From Sideroxydans sp. (GTDB taxonomy: Bacteria; Pseudomonadota; Gammaproteobacteria; Burkholderiales; Gallionellaceae): DNA of 36,747 nucleotides. The DNA is taken from positions 1 through 36,747 of the forward strand of contig WOZO01000027.1 in NCBI GenBank assembly GCA_011620315.1, given 5' to 3'. The position numbers were made by a program, and so were the translations under genes. Below the pieces are notes generated by a model, which searched no databases, was not told the origin of the DNA, and was given only the letters and a program-made list of their open reading frames with translations. Below, in pieces: positions 1 to 14,891 of this stretch; within the stretch, counting starts at the first letter, position 1, and each line of letters opens with the position of its first letter.

Positions 1-74
1 CAGACCAGCTTAAACTAGACTGAATTCTGTCTTGACGGATGGGTCCACTATACCTGCCGCGCGCTGATGCATCC
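1..74. other. Short leading stretch without a supported gene
   Basis: I see no convincing coding sequence, RNA gene or regulatory site here. It is the region downstream of the zinc-ribbon gene on the minus strand. Confidence 0.4.
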
Positions 75-350
75 CTAGAAGTCGAACATCTTGTGCCAGA
101 TGGTTTCCCGCCTGCCGTGGTGATAACCATGTTTGTCATGGCTGTGCTTGTCGTAACCGTGGTGGCCTGCGTTTGGATAGGGCGTTGCGGGACGCATGTT
201 CTGGTTGAGTTCCAATGCCGCCATGCGCTCTACCAGCTTTTCCAGCTCACCGCGATCCAGCCAGATACCGCGACAGGTCGGGCAGTAATCGATCTCGACA
301 CCTTGCTTGTCTGTCATCAGTAACTCCAAATTGCATACAGGACATTTCAT
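75..350 (-). CDS. Small TFIIB-type zinc-ribbon protein with His-rich tail
   Basis: A 91-residue soluble protein. Two Cys pairs (C3/C6 and C23/C26, the latter in a CPTCRGIWLDRGEL context) match the zf-TFIIB family (PF13453), small zinc-ribbon proteins of unknown role. The C-terminal third (about residues 62-81) is rich in His, Gly, Tyr and Lys and could bind metal; that is inference. An upstream in-frame ATG at 389 would add 13 residues, but the ATG at 350 is preceded by GGAGAAAG and gives the usual start directly before the first Cys pair. It lies about 120 bases downstream of def on the same strand, past a stem-loop, so it may be a separate unit. Function unknown. Confidence 0.8.
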   Translation of the reverse strand: MKCPVCNLELLMTDKQGVEIDYCPTCRGIWLDRGELEKLVERMAALELNQNMRPATPYPNAGHHGYDKHSHDKHGYHHGRRETIWHKMFDF

Positions 351-424
351 TCGCTTTCTCCTTGAATCGCCGACGGCGGGGGAAGGCATCTTAGCCAGCC
401 CGGCTTAAGCGTCCCTTAATGACA

Positions 425-447
425 ACGGGCAGCCCAAGGCTGCCCGT
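425..447 (-). terminator. Stem-loop downstream of def
   Basis: A perfect 10-bp inverted repeat (ACGGGCAGCC / GGCTGCCCGT) with a 3-base loop lies 27 bases past the def stop codon. There is no strong T-tract after it on the minus strand, so it may be a weak terminator or an mRNA 3'-end stabiliser. Confidence 0.5.
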
Positions 448-473
448 CACAGTGCGACACGGCGTGACTACCG

Positions 474-1007
474 CTAGTCGTCCACCAGATTCTGACCGGG
501 GAACAACACGTCGCTGAAACCGAAGTCGCGCATGTCGCGGATGCGCATGGGATAGAGGATACCGTCCAGATGGTCGCATTCGTGCTGCACCACGCGCGCA
601 TGGAAACCGCCCACCGTGCGGTCTATCGGTGCGCCGTGTTCGTCGCGCCCCTGATAGCGCAGCTTTTTGAAACGCGGCACCAGCCCGCGCATGCCGGGCA
701 CGGAAAGACAGCCTTCCCAGCCTTCTTCCATCTCGTCCGACAGCGGCGTCAGCACAGGGTTGATGAGTACGGTCTGCGGCACGACTTCCGCATCGGGATA
801 GCGTTCGTTCTTGTCCACACCGAAGATCACCACGCGCAAGGGCACGCCGATCTGCGGCGCGGCCAGTCCCACACCGCTCAAAGCATGCATGGTATCGCGC
901 ATGTCTTGCAGCAAGGCTTGCAGCGCCTCGCTGCCGAAGTCGCTGACCGGTTCGGCCTGTTGCAACAGGCGTGCATCGCCCATGCGCAATACGTCTTTAA
1001 TCCCCAT
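474..1007 (-). CDS. def: Peptide deformylase
   Basis: A 177-residue cytoplasmic metalloenzyme that removes the formyl group from the initiator Met of new proteins. All three family motifs are visible: [10 protein letters not shown] (45-54), EGCLSVP (98-104, metal ligand C100) and QHECDHLDG (141-149, ligands H142 and H146 with catalytic E143). Length is normal. Its start overlaps the last codons of the methylthioinosine phosphorylase gene by 11 bases, so the two are probably co-transcribed. Unusually, it is not next to fmt, its common partner in many bacteria; a second def elsewhere in the genome is possible. Confidence 0.95.
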   Translation of the reverse strand: MGIKDVLRMGDARLLQQAEPVSDFGSEALQALLQDMRDTMHALSGVGLAAPQIGVPLRVVIFGVDKNERYPDAEVVPQTVLINPVLTPLSDEMEEGWEGCLSVPGMRGLVPRFKKLRYQGRDEHGAPIDRTVGGFHARVVQHECDHLDGILYPMRIRDMRDFGFSDVLFPGQNLVDD

Positions 1008-1743
1008 CGCATTCCACCACGCATTCCAGGATGCGGCGCACGCGAGCCATCGCCGGCTGGGCGACCGCGCCGATCTTGTCGAGCACGATGCCGCCCTGGC
1101 TGCTGCGCCGACCGGCGGCGTCGTTCACCACCACGGCGATGGCGGCGTAGTTCAACCCCAACTCGCGCGCCAGTGCCGCTTCCGGCATGCCGGTCATGCC
1201 GGCCATGTCCGCGCCGTCTCTTTCGTAACGGTTGATCTCGGCCAGCGACTCCAGACGCGGCCCCTGCAATGCGGCATACACACCGCCGTTCAGCAGCGGT
1301 TCGTTCGCGTGCTGTGCCGCGCTCAGGATGCGCTGCCGCAATGCCTCGCTGTACGGCCAGGTGAAATCGACATGGGCGACGGTCTTTTCGTGGCCGTCGA
1401 AATAGGTGGCTTCGCGTCCGTAGGTATAATCGATGATCTGATCCGGCACGACCAACACGCCCGGTGTGAGGTCGGAACGTATGCCGCCCACCGAAGAGAT
1501 CGCCACCACGTTGCTCGTGCCCTGGTCATGCAGCGCCCACATGTTGGCGCGGTAGTTCACCAGATGGGGCGGGATGGTATGACCGTAACCGTGGCGCGCG
1601 ATGAACATCACTTCGTGACCGCGCAAGGTGCCGAAGGTCATCGGCCCGGACGGTTCGCCATAGGGCGTGCGCATCACTTGCCGGTGGGTGATGACGAGAT
1701 TGGACAACTGGGCAAAGCCGGTACCGCCTATGATTGCAATCAT
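997..1743 (-). CDS. S-methyl-5'-thioinosine phosphorylase (MTAP/PNP family)
   Basis: A 248-residue purine nucleoside phosphorylase-family enzyme. It shows the N-terminal phosphate loop GGTG (6-9), RHGYGH (50-55), the NYRAN segment and a VVNDAAG segment near the C-terminus. In this family an Asn in the base-recognition segment goes with 6-oxopurines, whereas adenosine-type MTAPs carry Asp, so methylthioinosine is a likelier substrate than methylthioadenosine. This is inference from family knowledge. The reaction would give hypoxanthine plus methylthioribose-1-phosphate. The gene directly follows hpt, whose product salvages hypoxanthine. A strong AAGGAG ribosome site lies 6-7 bases before the ATG, just after the hpt stop. 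MTAP or PNP remain alternatives. Confidence 0.85.
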   Translation of the reverse strand: MIAIIGGTGFAQLSNLVITHRQVMRTPYGEPSGPMTFGTLRGHEVMFIARHGYGHTIPPHLVNYRANMWALHDQGTSNVVAISSVGGIRSDLTPGVLVVPDQIIDYTYGREATYFDGHEKTVAHVDFTWPYSEALRQRILSAAQHANEPLLNGGVYAALQGPRLESLAEINRYERDGADMAGMTGMPEAALARELGLNYAAIAVVVNDAAGRRSSQGGIVLDKIGAVAQPAMARVRRILECVVECDGD

Positions 1744-1757
1744 TTGAAACTCCTTTT

Positions 1758-3505
<1,748 letters not shown>

Positions 3506-3523
3506 TTATCTCCCGACTTCAGC

Positions 3524-3885
3524 CTAGGGCTCCAGAAGCCTAACCGCATCATTGGTGAATACAGTAGTCATACCCGTCACCGAACAAGTTAATGCAGGTT
3601 CATATTCAGTATCAATATTCAAATCATCGCCACGCAAGCCCTGCCACATCGCCAAGTAATTGAAAGAGCCATACTTTTGTTTCTTTTTTATAGCTTTATT
3701 AAACCCACCTTTCCAAGGCAAAATCACAAGCTGCCCATTACATACTTGTTGTACAAGTGTTGGGGCTTCCAAGCTTTTTACTCGGCCACGTTCCCAACAA
3801 GCTATTAGCCCTCGGTCAGCGCCTTTCCATTTATCATCCCAAGTTAAATTTTGGCGAATGGGATCAGTAATCAAGCGATGTACTT

Positions 3886-3889
<4 letters not shown>
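3524..3889 (-). CDS. Hypothetical protein in AT-rich insert
   Basis: A 121-residue protein that I do not recognise. It has no signal peptide or membrane segment. It is rich in Trp, Lys and aromatic residues in its first half (DDKWKGADRGLIACWERGR) and has a GGFNKAIKKKQKYGSFNYL stretch in the middle. Its codon use and base composition (about 33 percent GC in one line counted) are unlike the host genes. Its ATG overlaps the stop of a 19-codon ORF in an ATGA, no ribosome site is seen before it, and it ends 21 bases before the exonuclease chimera. It probably arrived with the exonuclease. A role with the nuclease is possible but not shown. Confidence 0.65.
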
Positions 3890-7177
<3,288 letters not shown>

Positions 7178-7216
7178 GTCGCTGCCGATATTTCCAGTGA
7201 AGAATGACCGGACCGA

Positions 7217-8272
7217 TTATAACGACACCAGCGGCAGTTCGCCCTCGCTCATGCCGATCTTTCCGATATCGTGCAAACTGCGCACGAATTCCGGATCCTC
7301 ATGCAACTGCACATGGCTGCGCGGATGCGTATGGCCGTGCATCTGCGCCAAGCGCGCACGACCGGGCGCGGGCAGATCCCATTTCAGGCCGACCAGCAGT
7401 TCGTCGGCCAGATCGGGGCGGTTGCACACTAGCACCATATCGCAGCCGGCCTGCAGCGCCGCTTCGGCGCGCTGCACGATGCCGCCCGCCACGGTCGCGC
7501 CTTCCATGGAAAGGTCGTCGCTGAAGATGCAGCCATCGAAGCCCAGCTCGCCGCGCAGGATGTCTTTCAGCCAGCGCTTGGAGAATCCGGCGGGCTTGTC
7601 GTCCACCTTGGGGTAGATCACATGCGCGGGCATCACGGCCGCCAGCCCGAAATGCACCATCTGCCGGAACGGGATCAGGTCGCACAGTTCGATATCGGTG
7701 TAGCTGCGCTCGTCCACCGGGATCGCCAGATGCGAGTCGGCAGCCACGAAACCGTGCCCCGGGAAATGTTTGCCCACGGTCGGCATGCCGCCCTGCTTCA
7801 GCCCCTGCAACAGACTGTGCGCCAGTTCGGCGATGGCCTGCGGCTGGCTGTGGAAGGCGCGGTCGCCGATCACCGTGCTGGCCCCGTAATCCACGTCCAA
7901 TACCGGCGTGAAACTGAAATCCACGCCATGCGCACGCAACTCGGATGCCATCACGAAGCCGACTTCCTGCGCCAGATGGCGCGCCTGCTTGGGATGCGCA
8001 TCCCACAGCTTGCCCAGTTCGCGCATGGGCGGGATGCGGGTAAAACCGTCGCGAAAACGCTGCACGCGCCCGCCCTCGTGATCGACGGCGATCAGCAGTG
8101 GCGGTGTGCGTAGCGCATGGATGCTGGCAGTCAACGCCGCCAGTTGCGCGGGGGATTCGTAGTTGCGCGTGAACAGGATGACCCCGCCGACCAGCGGATG
8201 CCGCAAACGCGCCTCGTCCTCCGGCGTCAGCGTCTTGCCCGCCACATCCAGCATCACCGGCCCGATACCCAT
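7217..8272 (-). CDS. nagZ: Beta-N-acetylhexosaminidase NagZ
   Basis: A 351-residue cytoplasmic glycoside hydrolase family 3 enzyme that removes N-acetylglucosamine from anhydromuropeptides in cell-wall recycling. Motifs: [10 protein letters not shown] (about 64-73), KHFPGHG (168-174, the catalytic acid/base loop) and SDDLSM (251-256, nucleophile Asp). The ATG at 8272 is preferred over an adjacent in-frame TTG at 8275 because a GGGGAG ribosome site lies 6 bases before it. It follows acpS almost immediately and is the promoter-distal member of an rnc-era-recO-pdxJ-acpS-nagZ series. Confidence 0.93.
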   Translation of the reverse strand: MGIGPVMLDVAGKTLTPEDEARLRHPLVGGVILFTRNYESPAQLAALTASIHALRTPPLLIAVDHEGGRVQRFRDGFTRIPPMRELGKLWDAHPKQARHLAQEVGFVMASELRAHGVDFSFTPVLDVDYGASTVIGDRAFHSQPQAIAELAHSLLQGLKQGGMPTVGKHFPGHGFVAADSHLAIPVDERSYTDIELCDLIPFRQMVHFGLAAVMPAHVIYPKVDDKPAGFSKRWLKDILRGELGFDGCIFSDDLSMEGATVAGGIVQRAEAALQAGCDMVLVCNRPDLADELLVGLKWDLPAPGRARLAQMHGHTHPRSHVQLHEDPEFVRSLHDIGKIGMSEGELPLVSL

Positions 8273-8275
8273 CAA

Positions 8276-8656
8276 TTACTCCCCTTCAAGAATCACGAAA
8301 GCGACGGCATGCTCGTGCTCGTCGCTGATACTCAGATGATGGCGCGAAACGCCACGTGCATTTAAATAAGCTTCCAACTCCGGCGCGAACTCGAAAGCCG
8401 GTTTGCCGAGCGCGTCATGGCCGACCGTGATGTTGTGCAGACTGACCGGATGGCGCAGCCCCTGCCCGGTCGCTTTGGCGAATGCTTCCTTGGCGGCGAA
8501 ACGCTTCGCCAGAAAACGTGCCGGATGGGCTTGAGCCGAATACTCCGCCAGTTCAGGCGCAGTGAGCAGACGCTGGGCGAACGCGGCACCATGCCGCTCG
8601 CAGGCCGCCTCGATGCGTGCCGTGGAGACGATGTCGGTGCCGATGCCGAAGATCAT
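8276..8656 (-). CDS. acpS: Holo-[acyl-carrier-protein] synthase
   Basis: A 126-residue enzyme that transfers the 4'-phosphopantetheine arm from CoA to acyl carrier protein. The Mg-binding residues D8 (GIGTDIV) and E57 (KRFAAKEAF) are present, and length is typical. The start codon lies 3 bases after the pdxJ stop, within the edge of a short palindromic repeat. It is grouped with pdxJ and recO, as in many proteobacteria. A related product, CoaD, which makes the CoA precursor, is encoded at the far end of the window. Confidence 0.95.
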   Translation of the reverse strand: MIFGIGTDIVSTARIEAACERHGAAFAQRLLTAPELAEYSAQAHPARFLAKRFAAKEAFAKATGQGLRHPVSLHNITVGHDALGKPAFEFAPELEAYLNARGVSRHHLSISDEHEHAVAFVILEGE

Positions 8657-8657
8657 C

Positions 8658-8680
8658 CGTCATTCCCGCGAAAGCGGGGA
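8658..8680. repeat. REP-like palindrome at the pdxJ 3' end
   Basis: The motif CGTCATTCCCGCGAAAGCGG and its continuation contains a CCCGC/GCGGG stem with a GAAA loop. It resembles the dispersed CATTCCCGC-type palindromes of many proteobacteria. It supplies the last PdxJ codons (PLSRE) and the stop, so those residues are probably repeat-derived. Confidence 0.55.
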
Positions 8681-9397
8681 GCCAGTAGCTAATAGATTCT
8701 TCATATTCTTCACCGCCTGTTCCAGCCCGATGAACACCGCTTCCGCCACGATGGCATGGCCGATGTTGAGCTCGGCGATATGCGGGATGGCGGCGATGTC
8801 CTGCACGTTGTGATAATGCAGACCGTGACCGGCGTTCACCTGCAGGCCGAGTCCGTGCGCATACTGCACCGCATCGTGGATGCGCTTCAACTCGGCCGCG
8901 CGCTCGGGCACGCTGTCGGCATCGGCATATTTGCCGGTGTGGATCTCGATCACCGGCGCACCGGCTTTGACGGCGGCATCGATCTGCTTCTCGTCGGCGT
9001 CGATGAACAGCGACACGCGGATGCCCGCTGCAGTGCAACGTTCGGTGGCACGCTTGACCTGCTCGAAATACTTCACCACGTCCAGCCCGCCCTCGGTAGT
9101 GAGTTCTTCGCGCTTCTCGGGCACCAGGCAGATGTCGTGCGGTTTGACGCGCACGGCGTTGTCTATCATCTCGTCGGTGACGGCGCATTCCAGATTCATG
9201 CGCGTCTGCAGCATGCCGCGCAGGATGTCGACATCGGCATCCTGGATATGGCGGCGGTCTTCGCGCAGATGGATGGTGATGGCGTCCGCACCGGCTTCTT
9301 CGCAGACCAGCGCGGCCCGCACCAGATTGGGATAACGCGCACCGCGCGCCTGGCGCAGGGTGGCGACGTGGTCGATATTCAGTCCGAGCTTGATCAT
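8660..9397 (-). CDS. pdxJ: Pyridoxine 5'-phosphate synthase
   Basis: A 245-residue TIM-barrel enzyme that condenses 1-deoxyxylulose 5-phosphate with 3-amino-1-hydroxyacetone phosphate, the last ring-forming step of de novo vitamin B6 synthesis. The N-terminus [16 protein letters not shown], the [12 protein letters not shown] segment and the [12 protein letters not shown] segment are characteristic. The ATG overlaps the recO stop as ATGA, so the two are translationally coupled. The final residues (about ATGSPLSRE) are encoded by a REP-like palindrome and probably replace the original C-terminus. Confidence 0.95.
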   Translation of the reverse strand: MIKLGLNIDHVATLRQARGARYPNLVRAALVCEEAGADAITIHLREDRRHIQDADVDILRGMLQTRMNLECAVTDEMIDNAVRVKPHDICLVPEKREELTTEGGLDVVKYFEQVKRATERCTAAGIRVSLFIDADEKQIDAAVKAGAPVIEIHTGKYADADSVPERAAELKRIHDAVQYAHGLGLQVNAGHGLHYHNVQDIAAIPHIAELNIGHAIVAEAVFIGLEQAVKNMKNLLATGSPLSRE

Positions 9398-10119
9398 AGT
9401 TTCTGTAAATCTCTCATCAGTTCACGAGTGTGTAATGGTTTCCCTGCCAAGTGATGGTCCAGCAGCATGCGCATCAGTTGTTTGCTCTGGCGCGCCGTCA
9501 CCGCGTCGCGGTAGTCGTCTGCCGCCATGTCCAGCAGCGTTTTTCCGTCTACCGGCATGCCCTGCGAACTGTCTGCCGTTTCGGCCACCGCGCCGCGCTC
9601 AAGTATATAGCGGTAGCTGCGCTCCGGCAGCACGGGACGGCCGCTGCCCGCTTCCGTTTCCAGCGACAGCGCGTAGCCCAGTTCCTGCAGCATGTGTTTT
9701 TCGAAACTGCGCAGGGTGAACGCATGGTCCTGTTCCTGCGCCAAGCGCTGCAGGGTCTGCTGGTAATAGTCAAACAGGCTTTCGTGCGGGTCGTCGCGCG
9801 CCATCAGGTTGAGCAGCAATTCATTCAGGTAGAAACCGCACAACAGGGCCGTGCCCTGCAACTGCGGCTGACCACCTTGCCATTCTGCGCTGTGCAGAGT
9901 GCGCAGTTCGTGCTTTCCGAACCAGCTCAAGCTAAGCGGCTGGAATCCCATCAGCAAGCCGCGTATCGCAGAACGGGGGCGCCGTGCGCCGCGTGCCACC
10001 AGCGGTACGCGACCGTGGTTGCGACTGAATACCTCGACAATCAGACTGGTTTCGCGGAACGGGTAGCTATGCAGTACGAAAGCGAACTGGTCTTCAATCC
10101 TGTGTTTGGCGGTAGACAT
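9394..10119 (-). CDS. recO: DNA repair protein RecO
   Basis: A 241-residue protein that acts in the RecFOR pathway to load RecA on SSB-coated single strands. The N-terminal OB-fold region ([19 protein letters not shown]) and the helical middle with [10 protein letters not shown] are family features. The zinc-binding Cys residues found in many RecO proteins are not evident, as in several proteobacterial versions. A start 12 codons further upstream (10155) is possible but falls in repeat sequence; the MSTAKHRIE start suits the family better. It follows era after a 112-base gap that holds an inverted repeat. RecR is also encoded in this window. Confidence 0.9.
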   Translation of the reverse strand: MSTAKHRIEDQFAFVLHSYPFRETSLIVEVFSRNHGRVPLVARGARRPRSAIRGLLMGFQPLSLSWFGKHELRTLHSAEWQGGQPQLQGTALLCGFYLNELLLNLMARDDPHESLFDYYQQTLQRLAQEQDHAFTLRSFEKHMLQELGYALSLETEAGSGRPVLPERSYRYILERGAVAETADSSQGMPVDGKTLLDMAADDYRDAVTARQSKQLMRMLLDHHLAGKPLHTRELMRDLQKL

Positions 10120-10138
10120 GAAAAGTCTGAAAAGCTCA

Positions 10139-10223
10139 GTCCACGAAAGACACAAAAATCACGAAATAGAAAAACCAAAACACACACGAAGATGTTTTCG
10201 TGCTTTTCGTGCAGTTTGTGGAC
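10139..10223. repeat. Imperfect inverted repeat between era and recO
   Basis: Two 28-base arms (10139-10166 and 10196-10223) match as reverse complements at 22 of 28 positions. They are built of CACGAAA / TTTCGTG units. The element fills most of the gap between the era stop and the recO start. It may be a dispersed intergenic repeat or part of a folded mRNA segment. Confidence 0.6.
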
Positions 10224-10231
10224 ATATTGAT

Positions 10232-11121
<890 letters not shown>

Positions 11122-11125
<4 letters not shown>

Positions 11126-11796
11126 GTGTTGTTCTGTATGAGTTGATAGGCGCGCTCGGCGGCGATCTGTTCGGCGATGCGGCGGCTGCTGCCCTCGCCG
11201 CGTGTAGTGATTTTCAGTTTCGGGACTTCGCAGACTACCGTGAATATTTGCGCCTGCCCTTTGCCGTTGGTTTCGACGATGGTGTATTGCGGCAAGGGCA
11301 GCTTGCGTCCCTGCAATAGTTCCTGCAACTGCGTCTTGGCGTCCTTGCCCACCGCGCGCAGATCGATGTTGGCAATGAAGGGGATATACAGTCCGAGCAC
11401 CACCTGCTGCGCGGTGGCGAAATCCGCATCCAGCCACACCGCGCCGAACAGGGCTTCCAAGGCGTCCGCCAGTATCGACGGACGCTCGGCGCCGCCGCTC
11501 TTGATCTCGCCCTCGCTCAGCAACAGGTGCTGCCCCAGCTTGAGTTGCTGCGCCAGGTTCGCCAGCGTCTGCTGGTTGACCAGACTGGAACGCAGGCGGT
11601 GCAGATCGCCCTCGGGCAGATCGGGGTAGTTCTCGAACAGGTGTTTGGCGATGGTGCAGTTGAGCACGCTGTCGCCGAGGAACTCCAGCCGCTCGTTGTG
11701 ATCGGCATTGTGGCTGCGGTGCGTCAGCGCCCGCTGCAGCAGCTTGGGCTGCGAGAAGTGATAGCCGAGCTGGCGGCACAGTGCGGCGTGCTTCAT
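11122..11796 (-). CDS. rnc: Ribonuclease III
   Basis: A 224-residue double-strand-specific endoribonuclease that processes rRNA precursors and some mRNAs. The signature [12 protein letters not shown] (34-45) and the second acidic motif [14 protein letters not shown] form the catalytic site. A double-stranded RNA-binding domain follows (about 150-222, ending [19 protein letters not shown]). It sits between the DUF4845 gene and era, the normal betaproteobacterial order. Confidence 0.96.
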
Positions 11797-11803
11797 CGAC
11801 GCA

Positions 11804-12172
11804 TCATGAACTGGCGGGTTTGAATTCGAGCAGCAGGGTGATGTTGCCGACCAGCTTGATGCGCACTTCGTACTCCGCGCTCAATGACAGGCTGCCGTCT
11901 TCTTCGCGCACGATGGCCACATCCTCAACCCGCAGATCATTGATGTCGTTGATTTGCGCGCGCTTGCGGTAGGACATCTCGATCTCGGGGATGGATGCGG
12001 TACGCATCGCCGGATCGGCCGATATCTCGCGGAATATCTGGCCGATCTGGGCGCTGTGCAGATAGACCGGGATCAGCTTCAACCCGAGCATCGCCACAAA
12101 AACAACAACGAATGCACCCGCGATGAAACCGGAGAAACTCAGACCGCGCTGCCGATTGCTCAATCCGTGCAT
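11804..12172 (-). CDS. DUF4845 membrane protein
   Basis: A 122-residue protein with a short basic N-terminus (SNRQRG), one membrane helix (about residues 15-35) and a periplasmic remainder. It belongs to the DUF4845 family, regularly found between lepB and rnc in Beta- and Gammaproteobacteria and of unknown function. The ATG at 12172 is chosen because AAAGGAG lies 6 bases upstream; a GTG at 12199 that overlaps the lepB stop is a weaker alternative. The N-terminal layout is reminiscent of prepilin-like or secretion-linked proteins, but I see no processing motif. Confidence 0.85.
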   Translation of the reverse strand: MHGLSNRQRGLSFSGFIAGAFVVVFVAMLGLKLIPVYLHSAQIGQIFREISADPAMRTASIPEIEMSYRKRAQINDINDLRVEDVAIVREEDGSLSLSAEYEVRIKLVGNITLLLEFKPASS

Positions 12173-12195
12173 GTTTAGCTCCTTTCCTAAAATGC

Positions 12196-12999
12196 TCACT
12201 TGACCGACAAACCGATGCGATCCAGCTCGTCGAAATTCATCCAGATCAGAAACGCCTTGCCCACGATCATCTCGTCCGGCACAAAACCCCAGTAGCGGCT
12301 GTCGCGACTGTTGTCGCGATTGTCGCCCATCATGAAGTAATGTCCGGCGGGGACGACACAGCGCATCTCCTGCTCACTATAACTGCACTGGCTGCGCTGC
12401 GGAAAGTCGTCCACCTTGCCCAGGTATATCTGCTTGTGTTCCGGATTGACCAACATGGCGTGCTCATGCTCGCCGAGTTTCTCGATATAGCGTTCGGTAT
12501 GCACGAAACGCAAGCCGCTTTCGACATAGTTGTACTCGCCATCGGCGGTACGCGCCTGCAACTCGCCGTTCACCCACAAACGCTTGCCGCGGTAGACGAT
12601 CTCGTCGCCCGGCAGACCGATCACGCGTTTGATGTAGTCGACCGATGGATCGTTCGGAAAATGGAACACCATCACATCGCCGCGCTGCGGCTGACTGATC
12701 TCGATGATCTTCTTGTTCAGAATGGGCAGACGCAGACCGTAGGTATAGCGGTTGACCACGATGAAATCGCCCACATGCAAGGTCGGGATCATCGATCCGG
12801 AAGGGATCTTGAACGGCTCGATCACGAACGAGCGCAGCATGAACACGGCCAGGATGACCGGAAAGAAGCTGATGGAATATTCCACCCACCACGGCTCTTT
12901 CTCGCCTTCGGCCCTTTGTTTGCGCAAGCTGTATTTATCCAGCAACCAGATGGCACCGGTCACCAGCAACAGCACGAACATGATCAAAGCAAAAGTCAT
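12196..12999 (-). CDS. lepB: Signal peptidase I
   Basis: A 267-residue inner-membrane protease that releases exported proteins from their signal peptides. Two N-terminal membrane segments (about 3-20 and 43-60) precede the periplasmic domain. The catalytic dyad is visible: S69 in PSGSM and K124 in DYIKRVIGLPGD. Box E (MGDNRDNSRDSRYWG) lies near the C-terminus. It directly follows lepA, as in E. coli, 15 bases after its stop. Confidence 0.96.
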   Translation of the reverse strand: MTFALIMFVLLLVTGAIWLLDKYSLRKQRAEGEKEPWWVEYSISFFPVILAVFMLRSFVIEPFKIPSGSMIPTLHVGDFIVVNRYTYGLRLPILNKKIIEISQPQRGDVMVFHFPNDPSVDYIKRVIGLPGDEIVYRGKRLWVNGELQARTADGEYNYVESGLRFVHTERYIEKLGEHEHAMLVNPEHKQIYLGKVDDFPQRSQCSYSEQEMRCVVPAGHYFMMGDNRDNSRDSRYWGFVPDEMIVGKAFLIWMNFDELDRIGLSVK

Positions 13000-13014
13000 C
13001 GTCTTTCCTATCGT

Positions 13015-14808
13015 TTATTTGTCGTCGACACGCAGGATGGCCAGGAAAGCCTCCTGCGGGATCTCCACGCTGCCCACCTGCTTCATGCGTTTCTTGCCGG
13101 CCTTCTGCTTCTCCAGCAGTTTCTTCTTGCGCGAGATGTCGCCGCCGTAACACTTGGCCAGCACGTTCTTGCGCAGCGCCTTCACGTTCTCGCGCGAGAT
13201 GATGTTGGAGCCGATGGCCGCCTGGATCGCCACATCGTACATCTGGCGCGGGATCAGTTCGCGCATCTTGGCGGCCACTTCGCGGCCGCGATACTGGCTG
13301 TTGGCGCGGTGCACGATGATGGACAGCGCGTCCACCTTTTCGCCGTTGATCAGCATGTCCACTTTCACCACATCCGCCGGACGGTATTCCTTGAACTCGT
13401 AGTCCATCGAGGCATAGCCGCGCGACACCGATTTCAGCTTGTCGAAGAAATCGAGCACGATTTCGCCCATCGGCATCTCGTATTTGAGCAGCACCTGCTT
13501 GCCGTGGTAGCTCATGTCGATCTGCATGCCGCGCTTCTGCGTGCACAGGGTGATGACCGCGCCCACGTATTCCTGCGGCATGTACAGGTTCACGTTGACG
13601 ATGGGTTCGCGGATCTCCTCGACCTTGGACAGGTCCGGCAGCTTGGAAGGGTTGTCCACCATGATCACCGTGCCGTCGCGCTGCACCACCTCGTAGATCA
13701 CGGTGGGCGCGGTGGTGATCAGGTCCATGTCGAACTCGCGTTCGAGACGTTCCTGCACGATCTCCATGTGCAGCAGACCGAGGAAGCCGCAACGGAAGCC
13801 GAAGCCCAGCGCCTGCGACACTTCCGGCTCGTACATCAGCGCGGAATCGTTCAGCTTCAGTTTTTCCAGCGAGTCGCGCAGCGCTTCGTACTGGTTGGAT
13901 TCCACCGGGAACAGACCGGCGAACACCTGCGGCTGTATCTCCTTGAAACCGGGCAAAGCGGCGGCGGCGGGCCGGGCCTGATGGGTGATGGTGTCGCCGA
14001 CTTTGGCATCCTTCAATTCCTTGATGCCGGCAATGACGAAACCGACCTGTCCGGCGGACAGAGCGTCGCGATCCTGCGACTTGGGGGTGAACACGCCGAG
14101 GTGTTCGGTCAGATGCTGCGCGCCGGTGGCCATGAACAGGATCTTCTCCTTGGGCTTGAGCGTGCCGTTGATGATGCGTACCAGCATCACCACGCCGACA
14201 TAGTTGTCGAACCACGAGTCGACGATCAACGCCTGCAGCGGCGCAGCGGGGTCGCCCTTGGGGGGCGGCACCTTGACGATCAGCGATTCGAGCACATCCT
14301 CGACGCCAAAACCGGTCTTGGCCGAGCAGTGCACCGCCTCCTGCGCATCGATGCCGATCACGTCTTCGATCTCGGCGATGGCGTTCTCTGGATTGGCGGA
14401 TGGCAAGTCGATCTTGTTCAATACCGGCACCACCTCCACGCCCAGGTCGAGCGCGGTATAGCAGTTGGCCACGGTCTGCGCTTCCACACCCTGCGAGGCA
14501 TCCACCACCAGCAGCGCGCCTTCGCAGGCGGAAAGAGAACGCGAAACTTCATAGGAGAAGTCCACATGTCCCGGCGTGTCGATCAGGTTCAGGTTGTAAA
14601 CCTGACCATCGCGCGCCTTATAGTTCAGGGCAGCCGTTTGCGCCTTGATGGTGATACCGCGTTCGCGTTCGATATCCATCGAGTCCAGCACTTGTGCTTC
14701 CATCTCGCGCGTGGCCAAACCGCCGCAAAGATGGATGATGCGATCAGCCAGCGTGGATTTGCCGTGATCGATGTGGGCGATGATGGAGAAGTTGCGGATA
14801 TGTTGCAT
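13015..14808 (-). CDS. lepA: Elongation factor 4 (LepA)
   Basis: A 597-residue translational GTPase that binds stalled or early-phase ribosomes; the family is about 600 long. AHIDHGKST (G1), DTPGHVDF (G3) and NKIDLP (G4) are present, and the C-terminal LepA-specific domain ends with [19 protein letters not shown]. No Shine-Dalgarno sequence is seen before the ATG; the 12 bases upstream are ATTTTTATTTCA, directly after a long-loop hairpin. The frame remains open further upstream, but that stretch reads over mucD and is a shadow. Confidence 0.96.
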   Translation of the reverse strand: MQHIRNFSIIAHIDHGKSTLADRIIHLCGGLATREMEAQVLDSMDIERERGITIKAQTAALNYKARDGQVYNLNLIDTPGHVDFSYEVSRSLSACEGALLVVDASQGVEAQTVANCYTALDLGVEVVPVLNKIDLPSANPENAIAEIEDVIGIDAQEAVHCSAKTGFGVEDVLESLIVKVPPPKGDPAAPLQALIVDSWFDNYVGVVMLVRIINGTLKPKEKILFMATGAQHLTEHLGVFTPKSQDRDALSAGQVGFVIAGIKELKDAKVGDTITHQARPAAAALPGFKEIQPQVFAGLFPVESNQYEALRDSLEKLKLNDSALMYEPEVSQALGFGFRCGFLGLLHMEIVQERLEREFDMDLITTAPTVIYEVVQRDGTVIMVDNPSKLPDLSKVEEIREPIVNVNLYMPQEYVGAVITLCTQKRGMQIDMSYHGKQVLLKYEMPMGEIVLDFFDKLKSVSRGYASMDYEFKEYRPADVVKVDMLINGEKVDALSIIVHRANSQYRGREVAAKMRELIPRQMYDVAIQAAIGSNIISRENVKALRKNVLAKCYGGDISRKKKLLEKQKAGKKRMKQVGSVEIPQEAFLAILRVDDK

Positions 14809-14810
14809 TG

Positions 14811-14873
14811 AAATAAAAATCCCGTCAAATTCGGCAGTTGCGCAGGGCGCGCATTCTAGCCGATTTTGACGGG
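14811..14873 (-). terminator. Hairpin with T-rich tail between mucD and lepA
   Basis: Arms 14821-14834 and 14860-14873 pair at 13 of 14 positions with a 25-base loop, and ATTTTTATTT follows on the minus strand, ending 2 bases before the lepA ATG. The long loop makes it an atypical terminator. The loop also contains TAGAAT, a plausible -10 for a lepA promoter, although I see no good -35. Confidence 0.45.
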
Positions 14874-14891
14874 CACTGCCGTTAGGCGGGG

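Noticed and set aside
12340-14811. Very long plus-strand open frame (about 820 codons) opposite lepB and lepA
   Set aside because: It mirrors two well-conserved genes in high-GC DNA, its product is His/Gln/Arg/Ala-rich with no domain, and it has no ribosome site. It is a shadow.
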